A model generated the notes under the pieces. The model was not told the origin of the DNA and did not search any database. It worked only from the letters and a program-made list of their open reading frames with translations. The position numbers and the translations under genes are program-made. This document shows positions 1 to 6,585 of a stretch of 10,984 nt of DNA, one piece after another. Position 1 is the first letter of the stretch. Every line of letters begins with the position of its first letter. Source of the DNA: Actinomycetota bacterium (GTDB taxonomy: Bacteria; Actinomycetota; Acidimicrobiia; Acidimicrobiales; Ilumatobacteraceae); NCBI GenBank assembly GCA_010024485.1, contig RGGX01000028.1:1-10984 (forward strand). The letters run 5' to 3'.

Positions 1-75
1 CTCCCGTGGTGACGTGGAATGCCAGAATCAGGGGATGACCCCGGTCGGAGGAGCGCTCGAGGTGCCAGGGGCGGT
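1..75. repeat. Left arm of perfect 75-bp inverted repeat
   Basis: Positions 1-75 are the exact reverse complement of 330-404. The match continues about 8 more bases inward if one extra A at position 76 is skipped. The arms are separated by 254 bp of larE coding sequence. Because the arm begins at base 1, the true repeat may extend beyond the window. It interrupts the larE reading frame where family similarity stops. Confidence 0.97.
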
Positions 76-370
76 AGGCGGCGGACTCCATCTCCAGGGT
101 GTCCACCCGCTCCCAGGTCATGCCCCACGACGAGGTCAGCCGCGCGCAGTCATCGAGTTCCGCACCGGCCAGCGATGGCGAGACCGCGGTGACGGCCACC
201 GCAGCGTCACCGAGCTGCTCATGGCAGATGGCGGCGAGCAGCGCGGAGTCCGCCCCGCCACTGAAGGCCACCACCACCGCGTCGAGATCGGCGACGGCGC
301 GCCGGAGACGGTCGAGGGCCGCCGCCGCCACCGCCCCTGGCACCTCGAGCGCTCCTCCGACCGGGGTCAT
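2..370 (-). CDS. larE: LarE-like ATP-dependent sacrificial sulfur transferase, N-terminal part only
   Basis: Read on the minus strand from ATG at 370, the frame is open to the window edge. Residues 31-48 carry a PP-loop (SGGADS, residues 37-42), the ATP-pyrophosphatase motif of the LarE/NAD synthase/ExsB class. The following AVTAVSPSL segment (about 59-67) and the ESAAYR segment (about 95-100) resemble LarE. LarE proteins adenylate a nickel-pincer cofactor precursor and donate sulfur to it (Lar system). Other LarE proteins have an N-x-x-x-RC-x-x-CK region soon after that Tyr-Arg. Here the sequence diverges exactly at the inverted-repeat edge (position 75/76), so the last 23 or so residues are probably not native and most of the protein is missing. 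An in-frame GTG 21 nt upstream (391) is a possible alternative start. No larB or larC is visible. The LarE call is moderate; the PP-loop class is firm. Confidence 0.7.
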   Translation of the reverse strand, partial: MTPVGGALEVPGAVAAAALDRLRRAVADLDAVVVAFSGGADSALLAAICHEQLGDAAVAVTAVSPSLAGAELDDCARLTSSWGMTWERVDTLEMESAAYRPWHLERSSDRGHPLILAFHVTTG

Positions 371-404
371 CCCCTGATTCTGGCATTCCACGTCACCACG
401 GGAG
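330..404. repeat. Right arm of perfect 75-bp inverted repeat
   Basis: Exact reverse complement of positions 1-75. This arm covers the larE start codon (370 on the minus strand), its first 13 or so codons and 34 bp of upstream sequence. In this location it makes sense as native larE 5' sequence, so the left arm is the likely misplaced copy. Confidence 0.97.
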
Positions 405-444
405 TGGGTCGCGCCCCGACAACCGCGAGAAACACCGGAGGACG

Positions 445-450
445 TAGGTT
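445..450 (+). promoter_or_regulatory. Candidate -10 element (TAGGTT) for a leaderless transcript
   Basis: TAGGTT matches the actinobacterial TANNNT -10 pattern and ends 6 nt before the GTG at 457. That spacing would place transcription initiation on or next to the start codon. A GGAGG at 437-441 lies 15 nt before the GTG and overlaps the promoter region, so it is unlikely to serve as a ribosome binding site. No convincing -35 element is seen. The rest of 371-456, the divergent gap to larE, shows nothing else. Confidence 0.5.
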
Positions 451-456
451 TCAGGC

Positions 457-1125
457 GTGCCCGACATGGCGTCCGAGTCGGCCTGGTTGGCCGAGACCGC
501 GTTCATCGACCACGGTCATCCCGCGGTCGGCGAGTTCGTGGCCCGAGCCCTGGACGATCTGTCTCCCTCGGGGCCGACCGAGGTCGCCGTCGGCCTGTTC
601 GAACAGGTCCGCGACAGCATCAGATACGACCCATACCGGTGTTCGCGCTCACCCGGGGAGTACCGGGCGAGCCACATCGCCCTCAGCCAGTCGAACTGGT
701 GCGTCCCCAAGAGCGTCCTGCTCTGCGCGGCCGCCCGATCGCAGGGCATTCCCGCCCGACTCGGGTTCGCCGACGTTCGGAATCACCTCACCACCGAGCG
801 GCTCCAGGCCGCCATGGGCACTGACGTCTTCATGTGGCACGGATACGCCGAGATCCTGCTCGACGGCAGGTGGTTCAAGTTGAGCACCGCCTTCAACATC
901 GAACTGTGCGAGCGCTTCGGGGTCGGCGTCCTCCACTTCGACGGCACCGACGATGCGCTCATGCATCCCTTCGACACCTCCGGAAGACGCCACATGGAGT
1001 ACCTCCGCGACCACGGCAGTTTCGACGACCTTCCCCTCGACCGGATCCTCACGGACTTCGACCGGCACTATCCCGGTTTCCTCGAACGGGTCGACGCCCA
1101 GGATCCGGGTTTCTCAGCGGACTGA
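457..1125 (+). CDS. Transglutaminase-like superfamily protein
   Basis: 222 residues with a transglutaminase/cysteine-protease-like core. The nucleophile candidate is Cys82 in NWCVPKS, at the head of a helix (VLLCAAARSQGIPARLGFADV) typical of the fold. The His candidate is His128 in MWHGYAEILLDGRWF. The usual third Asp after the His strand is replaced by a KLSTAFN segment (residues 141-147), leaving Asn147 or a Ser/Thr as the possible third residue. A conserved-looking tail follows (HPFD, RHMEYLRDHGSFDDLP). No signal peptide or membrane segment is visible, so it is probably cytosolic. GTG 457 is preferred because a TANNNT box lies 6 nt upstream; ATG 466 is an alternative. The gene is divergent from larE and convergent with typA. 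Substrate is unknown: cross-linking, proteolysis and amide hydrolysis are all possible in this superfamily. Confidence 0.85.
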   Translation: MPDMASESAWLAETAFIDHGHPAVGEFVARALDDLSPSGPTEVAVGLFEQVRDSIRYDPYRCSRSPGEYRASHIALSQSNWCVPKSVLLCAAARSQGIPARLGFADVRNHLTTERLQAAMGTDVFMWHGYAEILLDGRWFKLSTAFNIELCERFGVGVLHFDGTDDALMHPFDTSGRRHMEYLRDHGSFDDLPLDRILTDFDRHYPGFLERVDAQDPGFSAD

Positions 1126-1132
1126 GGACCCG
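1106..1132. terminator. Hairpin at the convergent gene ends, possible bidirectional terminator
   Basis: CGGGT (1106-1110) pairs with ACCCG (1128-1132), and CTCAG (1113-1117) pairs with CTGAG (1122-1126) around a CGGA loop. A small internal loop separates the two 5-bp stems. The hairpin spans the stop codon of the transglutaminase gene and most of the 13-bp gap before the typA stop. No T-tract follows on either strand, so it is only a weak terminator candidate. Confidence 0.3.
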
Positions 1133-1138
1133 CCCGAA

Positions 1139-2977
1139 TCAGACCTCGACCGGCTTGCGGGCGTGCCGGATCCGGTCCTGCACGTCGAGATGGACCTTGC
1201 GCAGGCGGATGCTGGACGGGGTCACCTCGATGCACTCGTCGGTGTCGATGAACTCGAGCGCGTGCTCGAGGGACAACATCCGGTGGGGTGTCAGCTTCAC
1301 CGTCTCGTCGGCGGCCGCGGCGCGCATGTTGGTGAGTTTCTTCTCCTTGCAGATGTTGACGTCCATATCACCGGAACGTGAGTTCTCACCGACGATCATC
1401 CCGCAGTACACCGCGGTTCCCGGACCCACCATGAGCGTGCTGCGCTCCTGCAGGTTGACCATCGCATAGGTCGTCGCGGGACCGGAGCGGTCAGCCACCA
1501 CCGAACCCCGCTCACGGGCGCGGATGTCTCCTGCCCAGGGCTCGTGGCGGTCGTAGACGTGACTGATCACGCCGGTGCCTCTCGTCTCGGTCAGGAACTC
1601 GGTCCGGAAACCGATCAGACCTCGGGCGGGCACCAGATACTCGAGACGAACCCACCCGAGCCCGTGATTCGCCATCGACTCCATACGACCTCGCCGACCG
1701 GCGAGGAGTTGCGTGACCGTGCCGAGATGCTCCTCCGGCACGTCAATGGTCACCGCCTCGACCGGCTCATGTCGGACGCCGTCGATGACGCGGGTGACGA
1801 CCTCGGGTTTGCCGACCGTTAGCTCGAAGCCCTCTCGCCGCATCGTCTCGACGAGCACCGCCAACTGGAGTTCCCCTCGGGCCTGCACCTCCCAGGAGTC
1901 GGGGCGCTCCGTCGGACGCACGCGCAGGCTCACGTTGCCCACCAGTTCGGCATCGAGCCGGGTCTTGAGGAGGCGAGCCGTCAACTTCGACCCCTCCCGA
2001 CCCGCGAGCGGCGAGGTGTTGATGCCGATCGTCATCGAGAGGGCCGGCTCGTCGACCGTGATCACCGGAAGCGGGCGCGGGTCGTCGGGATCAGCCAGAG
2101 TCTCGCCGATGGTGATCTCTGGGATTCCCGCGACGGCGACGAGATCGCCCTGTCTCGCGCTGTCCACCGGGCGTCGCTCGAGGTGCTCGGTGATGAGCAA
2201 CTCGGCGACCTTGGCGCGGGTCACCGAGCCGTCGGCGCGACACCATGCGACCTGCTGGCCCTTCACGATGGTGCCGTCGATGATCCGGCACAGCGCGAGG
2301 CGCCCGAGGTAGGGATTCGAGTCGAGGTTGGTCACCCAAGCGCGGAGAGGCGCCGACGGGTCATAGGACGGAGCCGGCACGTGGGCGATCACCGTCTCGA
2401 AGAGAATGCTCAGATCGTCGCCGGCCACCCCCGGATCGGCGCTCGCCCACCCGTCACGGCCCGCGCAGTACACGATCGGGAAGTCGAGTTGGGCGTCGGA
2501 GGCGTCAAGGTCGATGAAGAGCTCATAGACCTCGTCGACGACCTCGGCCACCCGCGCGTCGGGACGGTCGACCTTGTTGACGACCAAGATGACCGGTATC
2601 TCCCGGGCCAGGGCCTTGCGCAGCACGAAGCGGGTCTGCGGCAGGGGTCCCTCCGCCGAGTCGACCAGCAGGACGATCCCGTCGACCATGGTGAGGGCTC
2701 GCTCAACCTCGCCACCGAAGTCGGCGTGGCCGGGGGTGTCGACGATGTTGAGCGTGATCCCCTCCCAGACGAGAGAGGTGTTCTTGGCGAGGATGGTGAT
2801 GCCCTTCTCCCGCTCGAGGTCCATCGAGTCCATGACCCGCTCGGCGACGGACTCGTTCGCGCGGAAGGCTCCCGATTGGCGGAGCATGGCGTCGACGAGC
2901 GTCGTCTTGCCGTGGTCGACGTGGGCGACGATTGCGAGGTTTCGCAGGTCGTCGCGTTGAGCGAGGGGGGTTGACAT
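1139..2977 (-). CDS. typA: Ribosome-associated translational GTPase TypA/BipA
   Basis: 612 residues, the normal length for TypA/BipA. The G domain has all the expected boxes: P-loop AHVDHGKTT (18-26), switch region EREKGITI (55-62), DTPGH (80-84) and NKVD (134-137). EF-G-like domains follow. The TypA-specific C-terminal half is clear: RGELQLAVLVETMRREGFEL, then RGLIGFRTEFLTETRGTG, then NSRSGDMDVN with CKEKKLTNMRAA. The C-terminus is IDTDECIEVTPSSIRLRKVHL. TypA binds 70S ribosomes and supports assembly and translation, mainly under cold or other stress. The gene lies 39 nt downstream of the nitroreductase stop on the same strand but may have its own promoter. No good Shine-Dalgarno precedes the ATG. 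Identity is very secure. Confidence 0.98.
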   Translation of the reverse strand: MSTPLAQRDDLRNLAIVAHVDHGKTTLVDAMLRQSGAFRANESVAERVMDSMDLEREKGITILAKNTSLVWEGITLNIVDTPGHADFGGEVERALTMVDGIVLLVDSAEGPLPQTRFVLRKALAREIPVILVVNKVDRPDARVAEVVDEVYELFIDLDASDAQLDFPIVYCAGRDGWASADPGVAGDDLSILFETVIAHVPAPSYDPSAPLRAWVTNLDSNPYLGRLALCRIIDGTIVKGQQVAWCRADGSVTRAKVAELLITEHLERRPVDSARQGDLVAVAGIPEITIGETLADPDDPRPLPVITVDEPALSMTIGINTSPLAGREGSKLTARLLKTRLDAELVGNVSLRVRPTERPDSWEVQARGELQLAVLVETMRREGFELTVGKPEVVTRVIDGVRHEPVEAVTIDVPEEHLGTVTQLLAGRRGRMESMANHGLGWVRLEYLVPARGLIGFRTEFLTETRGTGVISHVYDRHEPWAGDIRARERGSVVADRSGPATTYAMVNLQERSTLMVGPGTAVYCGMIVGENSRSGDMDVNICKEKKLTNMRAAAADETVKLTPHRMLSLEHALEFIDTDECIEVTPSSIRLRKVHLDVQDRIRHARKPVEV

Positions 2978-2986
2978 GCCGCGAGG

Positions 2987-2992
2987 ACGCTA
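2987..2992 (-). promoter_or_regulatory. Possible -10 element (TAGCGT on minus strand) for typA
   Basis: On the minus strand TAGCGT lies 9 nt before the typA ATG (2977). It fits TANNNT and is identical to the box upstream of the CoA ligase start. The spacing is 2-3 nt longer than the 6-7 nt of the other candidates, so it would give a near-leaderless mRNA at best. It lies inside the 39-bp gap after the nitroreductase gene. Confidence 0.3.
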
Positions 2993-3016
2993 TCGACCCC
3001 GATGACGCTCCGGTGG

Positions 3017-3706
3017 TCAACGCCTCCGGTCGCCGAAGCGGTTCCAGTGGGTGACCGCCTCGACGGGCTTGCGGCGGGCGACCCCGAATCGACCGGTCGG
3101 GTGACCGACAGGCACCAGCGCCGCGATCTCGTAGCGGCCCTCCGGGATCCCGAGTTCGGCGAAGACCTCCTCGGAGTGCACCCGGATCACCGTGGTGAGC
3201 GCGGTGCCGAGGCCGTGCGCACGAGCCGCGAGGCAGAAGTTCTGGACCGCGGGGTAGACGCTCGCGTCGAGACGGCCGATGTCGAGTGGGCCGTCATCGT
3301 CGGCCGAGCCCCACGGGATGATCGGCTGGAGGAACACCACGAGCACGGGCACCTCGGCCAGGTGTTCAGCCAGGTGATGGCTCGCCGCGCGGGTCCGCTC
3401 CCACGAGGTCCGGTCCTCCTCGGAGCGGAACTCGGTCGGCGTGTCGAGCGTCGCCTCGTAACGGAGGAACGCGCGCCGATACCAGTGAGCGATTCGCGAA
3501 CGGACATCGGGGTCGGTTACGACCACATACTGCTGGGGTTGAACGTTGCCGCCCGACGGGCCCTGCTGGGCGGCGCGCAGGCACTCGAGCACCACGGCGT
3601 CGTCGACCGGCTCATCGGTGAACCGGCGCATGGCGCGCGTGGTCATGATGTGATCCATGACGTCGGCGGTTCGAGACGCTCCGACGTCACCCGTGCTGGC
3701 GCTCAT
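3017..3706 (-). CDS. Nitroreductase family FMN-dependent oxidoreductase
   Basis: 229 residues from ATG 3706. The N-terminal MTTRAMRRFTDEPV (21-34) and AAQQGPSGGNVQPQQYVVV (45-63) are the FMN-binding signatures of the nitroreductase fold. A C-terminal block contains VQNFCLAARAHGLGTALTT (154-172), and a late VPVGHPTGRFGVARRKPVEAV (198-218) is also typical. Members use NAD(P)H and FMN to reduce nitro groups, quinones, enones or flavins, usually as cytosolic dimers. The frame stays open to an upstream ATG at 3946, but that extension is arginine-rich, lacks similarity and overlaps the flavoprotein gene by 187 nt, so 3706 is chosen; ATG at codon 17 is a shorter option. It sits 53 nt downstream of the acyl-CoA-dehydrogenase-like gene on the same strand. 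It could supply reduced flavin to that enzyme, but that is inference. Confidence 0.93.
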   Translation of the reverse strand: MSASTGDVGASRTADVMDHIMTTRAMRRFTDEPVDDAVVLECLRAAQQGPSGGNVQPQQYVVVTDPDVRSRIAHWYRRAFLRYEATLDTPTEFRSEEDRTSWERTRAASHHLAEHLAEVPVLVVFLQPIIPWGSADDDGPLDIGRLDASVYPAVQNFCLAARAHGLGTALTTVIRVHSEEVFAELGIPEGRYEIAALVPVGHPTGRFGVARRKPVEAVTHWNRFGDRRR

Positions 3707-3759
3707 GGCGACATACTTGCCGACGGCGGCGGCCGGGACGGGCTCCGTGGCGCGCGGAT

Positions 3760-4881
3760 CTAGATCATGGAGGCGTCGAGTTCGACACCCATGTAGTGCT
3801 TGCCGAGGGTCTCGGCGAGTTTGGGCGCGACCATGATGTGCTGGGTGACGACATGCGCGTCGCGAAGGCACCGTCCGAGCACGCTGGTGTCGTAGACAGC
3901 GGAGCCACCGGCCACCGTGAAAGCGGTGTCGGCCACCCGGGCGCACTCCGAAGCCGCGTGCATCGCTGCCAGGCGCATCTCAACCCGCCGTTCCACCCCG
4001 ACCGGGCGTCCTTCCACAGCCTCTCCCCAGGCCGACTCGACCGCCTCATGTAGGAACGCCCTCGCCGAACGGAGCACCGCCTCGGCCCGGGCCAACTCGG
4101 TCTGGGCGAATCCGCTCGCTGCGAGGGTTCGAGAGGAGAACTGCGGTGTCTTCGCCCCGGCGAGCGCGACGAGTTCATCGAGCGCGCGACGGGCGACCCC
4201 GAGCCCGACGGCCGCGACGCCGATCCCGAGGAGCGTGAAGTTCGGGAAGGCCGAGATCGGCGCGTCGACCCGGGGTTTCTGACGCACCGGGTCGACGGTG
4301 CGCTCGAGCGGCACCGCGACGGCGTCGACGGAGAAGTCGAGGGACCCCGTGCCCCGCATTCCGGAGGTGTACCAGGTGTCGTGGAACTCGACCATCGACG
4401 CCGGGAAGACGCAGGTGCGCTGCACCCCATCGTCACAACGGGCGCCCCCGACCACCCAGTCGCAGTGCTGGGTCCCACTCCCCCATTGCCACCGACCGGT
4501 CACGACGACATCGCTTCCGGCGACGACCCCCTTGCCGTTCGGAGCGAACACACCGCCGGTCGCCCGCGCTGAGCCGAACACCTCCCGGGCGACATCGGGC
4601 TCGAGGAACACCGACATCGACGCGGTGGTGCTCGAGATCATCGAACACCAGCCGGCGGCGCCGTCGGCGTAGGCGACCCGCTCGATCAGACCGATTGTCG
4701 TGAGGGGATCAACTCCCGGCCCGCCGAGCTCGACCGGGAGGCACATCTGCAGGAGTCCCGCCTCCGCGAGCGCGTCGACGGTCTCCTCGGGCAGGCGGCG
4801 TCGCTCCTCAGCCAGATCGGCCCCCGAGAGCGCGACGTCGACAGCCCGCTTGACGAGGTCCTCGCGGATCGTGGCGACCAT
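3760..4881 (-). CDS. Acyl-CoA dehydrogenase-fold flavoprotein, HsaA/DszC-like monooxygenase group
   Basis: 373 residues from ATG 4881. It has the acyl-CoA dehydrogenase layout: an N-terminal helical domain with LAEAGLLQMCLPVELGGPGV (38-57), a middle beta domain with GRWQWGSGTQHCDWVVGG (129-146), and a C-terminal four-helix bundle ending GGSAVYDTSVLGRCLRDAHV (325-344) then QH. The W-x-x-GS-x-x-x-DW segment and length match flavin-dependent monooxygenases of the HsaA/DszC type, which use reduced flavin, better than classical fatty-acyl dehydrogenases. I see no obvious catalytic glutamate base. The frame extends upstream to 5004, but those 41 codons run into the divergent CoA ligase gene. The 4881 start is supported by a TANNNT box 6 nt upstream. 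It probably leads a minus-strand unit with the nitroreductase. Substrate is unknown. Confidence 0.88.
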   Translation of the reverse strand: MVATIREDLVKRAVDVALSGADLAEERRRLPEETVDALAEAGLLQMCLPVELGGPGVDPLTTIGLIERVAYADGAAGWCSMISSTTASMSVFLEPDVAREVFGSARATGGVFAPNGKGVVAGSDVVVTGRWQWGSGTQHCDWVVGGARCDDGVQRTCVFPASMVEFHDTWYTSGMRGTGSLDFSVDAVAVPLERTVDPVRQKPRVDAPISAFPNFTLLGIGVAAVGLGVARRALDELVALAGAKTPQFSSRTLAASGFAQTELARAEAVLRSARAFLHEAVESAWGEAVEGRPVGVERRVEMRLAAMHAASECARVADTAFTVAGGSAVYDTSVLGRCLRDAHVVTQHIMVAPKLAETLGKHYMGVELDASMI

Positions 4882-4887
4882 GCACCG

Positions 4888-4893
4888 ATGGTA
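4888..4893 (-). promoter_or_regulatory. Candidate -10 element (TACCAT) for the flavoprotein gene
   Basis: On the minus strand TACCAT is followed by exactly 6 nt and then ATG (4881), the geometry of a leaderless actinobacterial promoter. There is no Shine-Dalgarno in the gap. It decides the start over the longer reading frame to 5004. It is one half of a 61-bp divergent promoter region (4882-4942). Confidence 0.55.
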
Positions 4894-4929
4894 CGACGCG
4901 TGGACTCCCGGCGCCGGATCGCCCGTCGC

Positions 4930-4935
4930 TAGCGT
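4930..4935 (+). promoter_or_regulatory. Candidate -10 element (TAGCGT) for the CoA ligase gene
   Basis: TAGCGT is followed by 7 nt and then ATG (4943), so the transcript would be leaderless. No Shine-Dalgarno is present. It supports starting the CoA ligase at 4943 rather than at upstream codons of the open frame (from 4700), which would overlap the divergent gene. With 4888-4893 it makes a back-to-back pair whose -10 boxes are 36 bp apart. Confidence 0.55.
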
Positions 4936-4942
4936 TCCGGCG

Positions 4943-6562
4943 ATGGCCGGATGGAACTTCGCCGACGTCTTCGAGCAGATCGCGGAGGTGATCCCCGAGG
5001 CCACCGCGCAACGTCAGGGGGATCGCACCTCCACCTGGTCGCAGTTCGACCGGCGCGCGGACGGGATCGGGCGCGCCCTGCTCGACGCCGGCCTCGTCGA
5101 GCAGGACAAGGTCGTTCAGTACCTGCACAACGGGCCGGAGTACCTCGAAAGCGTGTTCGGCGCGTTCAAGGCCGGTCTCGCGACGGTGAACACGAACTAT
5201 CGCTACACCGAGGACGAACTCGTCTACCTCTGGGACAACGCTGACGCCGCGGCGGTCGTGTTCCACGGCACCTTCTCCGAGCGGGTGGATGCCATCCGGT
5301 CGCGGGTGCCCCGCGTCCGTCTGTGGCTCCACGTCGACGACGGCACCGGCGCCGCCCCCGACTGGGCGGTGCCCTATACGCCAGTCGCCGAGTCAGTCCC
5401 CGGCCGGACGATCGCGCCGTGGGGTCGCAACGGCGACCATCTGCTCCTGCTCTACACCGGTGGCACGACCGGGATGCCCAAAGGGGTCATGTGGCGCCAG
5501 GACGATGTGATCGGCGCCCTCGAGGCGAACAACCGGCGGCGACTGCCCGCCGAACCCGACTCGACATCGGCGGCCGCACGTCTGAGGGGTCCCGGGCCGC
5601 GCGGACTTCCGGGCGCCCCGCTCATGCACGGGACCGGGTTCTTCAACGCCATGAGCACGTTGCTGATGGGAGGGTCGATCACCTCGCTCGTAGGGAGGAG
5701 TTTCGACCCGGTCGAACTCCTCGACACCATCGACCGCGAGGGGATCAACTCGATCTCGATCGTCGGCGACGCGTTCGCGCGACCGATCCTGTCGGCCCTC
5801 GACGAGCATCCCGATCGCTGGGACATCTCCAGCCTGCGCGTGATCGTTTCCTCGGGGGTGATGTGGTCCCAGACCACCAAGGAGGGGTTGCTCAGACACA
5901 ACCCCCGACTCATCCTCCTCGACACCCTCGGTTCCAGCGAGGCGATCGGCATGGCGACCAACACCACCACCTCGGAGTCCTCCTCGGAGACCGCGACCTT
6001 CACCCTTGGCTCGGGAACGCGCGTGGTCACTGACGACGGCCGCGATGTCGTGCCCGGATCCGGTGAGCGTGGTCGCGTGGCGCTGCGTGGCCACATGCCA
6101 CTCGGCTACTACAAGGACGAGGAGAAGTCGGCCGCGACCTTCCAGATGATCGACGGAACCAGGTACTCGATCCCAGGCGACTGGGCCGAGGTCGATGCCG
6201 ACGGCACCGTCCGGCTCCTCGGACGCGGCAGCCAGTGCATCAACACCGGCGGCGAGAAGGTGTACCCCGAGGAGGTCGAGGAGGCGCTCAAGACCCACCC
6301 CTCGGTGCGCGATGCCGCGGTGGTGGCGCTGCCCGACGAGCGGTTCGGCCAGACCGTGTGCGCCCTCGTCGAGACCGAGGACGGCTCCCCTCCCGACCCC
6401 GATGCGCTCATCGACCACGTTCGGGACCGACTCGCCCGCTACAAGGCACCCCGCACGGTGCTCGGCGTGGAGACGGTCGGCCGAGCGGTGAACGGGAAGC
6501 TCGACTACCGCCGACTCGGTGAGGTCGCCCGCGAGCGCGTCGGCCTCGAGGGTGAGCCGTAG
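4943..6562 (+). CDS. AMP-forming acyl-CoA synthetase (FadD-like)
   Basis: 539 residues, the usual size of the ANL superfamily. Motifs in order: phosphate-binding loop YTGGTTGMPKG (171-181) followed by VMWRQDD; the adenine-binding GSSEAIG (330-336, Glu333 probably binding Mg-ATP); GDWAEVDADG (from 412, Asp413 as ribose-binding Asp); hinge region GRGSQCINTGGEKVYP (427-442); and the C-terminal catalytic lysine in NGKLDY (Lys519). The enzyme activates a carboxylic acid through an acyl-adenylate and transfers it to CoA. The MPKGVMWRQ wording is common in mycobacterial FadD19-like enzymes acting on sterol side chains, but substrate assignment is inference. It is divergent from the HsaA-like gene, which would suit a shared catabolic role. 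The HAD gene begins 23 nt downstream with its own promoter candidate. Confidence 0.95.
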   Translation: MAGWNFADVFEQIAEVIPEATAQRQGDRTSTWSQFDRRADGIGRALLDAGLVEQDKVVQYLHNGPEYLESVFGAFKAGLATVNTNYRYTEDELVYLWDNADAAAVVFHGTFSERVDAIRSRVPRVRLWLHVDDGTGAAPDWAVPYTPVAESVPGRTIAPWGRNGDHLLLLYTGGTTGMPKGVMWRQDDVIGALEANNRRRLPAEPDSTSAAARLRGPGPRGLPGAPLMHGTGFFNAMSTLLMGGSITSLVGRSFDPVELLDTIDREGINSISIVGDAFARPILSALDEHPDRWDISSLRVIVSSGVMWSQTTKEGLLRHNPRLILLDTLGSSEAIGMATNTTTSESSSETATFTLGSGTRVVTDDGRDVVPGSGERGRVALRGHMPLGYYKDEEKSAATFQMIDGTRYSIPGDWAEVDADGTVRLLGRGSQCINTGGEKVYPEEVEEALKTHPSVRDAAVVALPDERFGQTVCALVETEDGSPPDPDALIDHVRDRLARYKAPRTVLGVETVGRAVNGKLDYRRLGEVARERVGLEGEP

Positions 6563-6573
6563 CACTCGGCTCA

Positions 6574-6579
6574 TAGGCT
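6574..6579 (+). promoter_or_regulatory. Candidate -10 element (TAGGCT) for the pgmB-GH65 unit
   Basis: TAGGCT lies in the 23-bp gap after the CoA ligase and is followed by 6 nt and then GTG (6586). The arrangement predicts a leaderless mRNA for the HAD gene and, through it, the overlapping GH65 gene. It would separate the sugar-phosphate unit from the CoA ligase transcript. No -35 is evident. Confidence 0.5.
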
Positions 6580-6585
6580 CTCCGT

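Noticed and set aside
1..404. Hairpin telomere, attachment site or insertion-sequence terminal repeats as an explanation of the inverted repeat
   Set aside because: A telomere hairpin should have almost no spacer, whereas this one has 254 bp of larE coding sequence. No transposase, integrase or target duplication is present. The right arm is simply the native larE 5' region.
14..883. A 289-codon plus-strand frame across the larE region and the transglutaminase start
   Set aside because: Antisense to the PP-loop coding sequence and then out of frame with the transglutaminase. It also uses the palindromic arms twice, which is a consequence of the repeat.
3707..3946. An N-terminally extended nitroreductase starting at 3946
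   Set aside because: The extra 80 residues are Arg/His-rich without similarity and overlap the coding end of the flavoprotein gene. The conserved nitroreductase N-terminus begins shortly after ATG 3706.
4700..4942. An extended CoA ligase N-terminus from 4700
   Set aside because: The extra 81 residues are Ser/Arg-rich, lie antisense to the start of the divergent flavoprotein gene, and would erase both promoter candidates. ATG 4943 gives the family's normal length.
5393..6574. A 393-codon open frame on the minus strand opposite the CoA ligase
   Set aside because: Low-complexity antisense reading of the acyl-CoA synthetase gene, with no motif and no upstream signal.
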